NCBI GenBank assembly: GCA_013298415.1
Contig: JAAFHN010000170.1
Location: 1 to 6,181, forward strand
Direction of reading: 5' to 3'
Source: Comamonadaceae bacterium
Lineage (GTDB): Bacteria; Pseudomonadota; Gammaproteobacteria; Burkholderiales; Burkholderiaceae_C
DNA: 6,181 bases
A program made the translations under genes and the position numbers. Under the pieces are notes generated by a model, which was not told the DNA's origin, searched no databases, and saw only the letters and a list, made by a program, of their open reading frames with translations. Below are positions 4,811 through 6,181 of this stretch, one piece after another. The first letter of the stretch is position 1, and each line of letters opens with the position of its first letter.

Positions 4811-6181
4811 TCAAATTGATGCTGCGGAGAGCGCCAGCGCCTGCCACAAGGCCTTCACCGCCTGCGTCTGACGCGAAAAGTCGGCGGCGGGGACGCTGAG
4901 CGACTCTTCGTTCAAACGGCGCGCATGCTGCAGCGCCCGAAATTCGCGGTAGGCGTCAGCGGCGGCAATGCCCGTGCCTGGCGGCAGCAAGCTGGTGCTT
5001 TCTGCACGCTGAAGTAAGCCAATGTTGCCCACATTCGCCACCAGGCCGGCATCGGCGTGCGCGTGCAGCAACACCATGGCCTGCACGGCAAACTCCACAT
5101 CGATCATGCCGCCTTCGCCGTGCTTCAGATCGAAGCTATGCGCCGCGCTCGGGTGTGCATCGCGCATCTTCTGCCGCATCACCACGATCTCTTGGCGCAG
5201 CGCTGCGGCGTCGCGCGGGCTTTGAAGCACGAGCGCGCGCGTCGCGTCCACCCGATCTGCCAAGGCCGCAGGCCCGCAAACCACCCGCGCGCGGGTGATG
5301 GCCTGGTGCTCCCAGGTCCAGGCGGCATTGCTGCCACGCTGGCCTTGGTAGTGTTCAAACGCATCGATGTGCGTGACCAGCAAGCCCGCATTGCCATTGG
5401 GGCGCAGGGCGGTGTCGATCTCGTACAAATCGCCAAGAGCTGTTTTGGTGGTGAACCAGTTGATGAGCTTTTTGGCAAGTGCCGCGTAGCACTCTTGCGC
5501 CCGCTCATGCGCATCCCCATGGATGAACACCAAATCCAAATCGCTGCCGTAGCCAAGCTCTTTGCCGCCCAGCTTGCCGTAAGCCAGCACCACCAGATCG
5601 GCCGGGGCTTGGTGGGCGCGCTTGTCTGCCGCAGACCACCAGCCCTGCCAAATCCAGTCCAGGCTCAGTCGGACCATCGCGTCGGCCAAGGCGCTCAAAT
5701 CATCGGCCACGGCTTCAACGGCCAACAAGCCTTCCAAGTCTCGCGCCAGGGTGCGAAACACCTCGGTTTGGTGCGCACGGCGCAGCAAATTCATCAGCGC
5801 TTCTTCGTCGTCTTCACCGCCCTTGGCCAGCGCTGCACGGCGCGCTTGGAGGTCGCGCAAGAAGCGCGCAGCATCGAATCTTTCGGCAAGCCAGTGCGCG
5901 CTTGCCAGCTCGTCCACCACGCTCGGGTGCTGCTGCAAATAGCGCATCGCCCAGCGCGAGCTGCCCAAAAGCCGCAGCGCACGCAAGTGCGCCTGAGGCC
6001 GCTCGATCAGGAGCGCCAGATAGCCCTCGCGGCGCAAAAGGCCTTCCAGCCAATCGGCGCCGCGAAGCGCGGCCACTTCAGTGCACCGCCCAGCCTGCAA
6101 CTCGCCCACCACGGTGCGCAGCAATTGCACCAGGCGCGCGTCGTCAGCAGCCTTGAGCCCGATGCGATGCGGATGCAAGGC
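4811..6181 (-). CDS. glnE: Glutamine synthetase adenylyltransferase, C-terminal half (cut by window edge)
   Basis: The gene enters from the right edge with 456 codons and its stop here; full-length GlnE is about 900-950 residues, so the N-terminal deadenylylating domain is missing from the window. The visible part starts with the linker region (L-L-R-R-E-G-Y-L-A-L-L-I-E-R-P and R-Y-L-Q-Q-H-P, about residues 48-86 of the fragment) and then the nucleotidyltransferase core G-K-L-G-G-K-E-L-G-Y-G-S-D-L-D-L at about 202-217. The paired aspartates in G-S-D-L-D-L bind Mg-ATP, and the Y-G-S form marks the C-terminal (adenylylating) domain rather than the N-terminal one. About 240 residues follow them, as in E. 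coli GlnE. The enzyme attaches AMP to glutamine synthetase when nitrogen is plentiful, under PII control. A TTG near 6178 is not the true start; the frame stays open to the edge. The stop follows directly on the inverted-repeat spacer. Confidence 0.97.
   Translation of the reverse strand, partial: ALHPHRIGLKAADDARLVQLLRTVVGELQAGRCTEVAALRGADWLEGLLRREGYLALLIERPQAHLRALRLLGSSRWAMRYLQQHPSVVDELASAHWLAERFDAARFLRDLQARRAALAKGGEDDEEALMNLLRRAHQTEVFRTLARDLEGLLAVEAVADDLSALADAMVRLSLDWIWQGWWSAADKRAHQAPADLVVLAYGKLGGKELGYGSDLDLVFIHGDAHERAQECYAALAKKLINWFTTKTALGDLYEIDTALRPNGNAGLLVTHIDAFEHYQGQRGSNAAWTWEHQAITRARVVCGPAALADRVDATRALVLQSPRDAAALRQEIVVMRQKMRDAHPSAAHSFDLKHGEGGMIDVEFAVQAMVLLHAHADAGLVANVGNIGLLQRAESTSLLPPGTGIAAADAYREFRALQHARRLNEESLSVPAADFSRQTQAVKALWQALALSAASI

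Overview
This 6.2 kb window is GC-rich bacterial chromosome. It most likely comes from a betaproteobacterium of the order Burkholderiales (Comamonadaceae-like). That placement is an inference from codon usage, from the character of the GlnE and GlpD proteins, and from the gene set; no rRNA or other taxonomic marker is present. No mobile element, CRISPR array or tRNA is visible.

Layout from left to right. A minus-strand operon fills the left edge: an FAD-dependent amine-oxidase-like protein (COG2907 type, 204-1523) is followed, with a 4-nt TTGA overlap, by a DUF1365 protein cut by the window edge (1-207). A 643-bp divergent intergenic region (1524-2166) separates this operon from a plus-strand gene for a MerR-type regulator with a cobalamin-binding domain of the CarH/LitR class (2167-3135). 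Next on the plus strand is glpD, aerobic glycerol-3-phosphate dehydrogenase (3212-4708). After a 102-bp spacer holding nested inverted repeats, the minus-strand glnE enters from the right edge (4811-6181, only the C-terminal adenylyltransferase half is present).

The most interesting part is the intergenic region. Read on the minus strand, 1708 down to about 1550 looks like a structured small RNA: an outer 9-bp stem, an inner 9-bp stem that presents a 30-nt loop made almost only of repeated CCUCC-type (anti-Shine-Dalgarno) motifs, and then a near-perfect intrinsic terminator with a U tail. This terminator lies only about 27 nt before the start codon of the FAD oxidoreductase, so the operon would have to be read through it or attenuated by it. 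The first seven loop nucleotides (CUUCUCC) are an exact complement of GGAGAAG in the ribosome-binding region of the divergent regulator gene.

A working picture (inference): a B12/light-sensing regulator controls the adjacent FAD oxidoreductase-DUF1365 operon, a pair that in other bacteria accompanies cyclopropane-fatty-acid-synthase-like methyltransferases in light or singlet-oxygen stress regulons. A candidate anti-SD RNA is produced from the operon leader and could feed back on the regulator. glpD and glnE are housekeeping genes with no evident functional tie to this locus.
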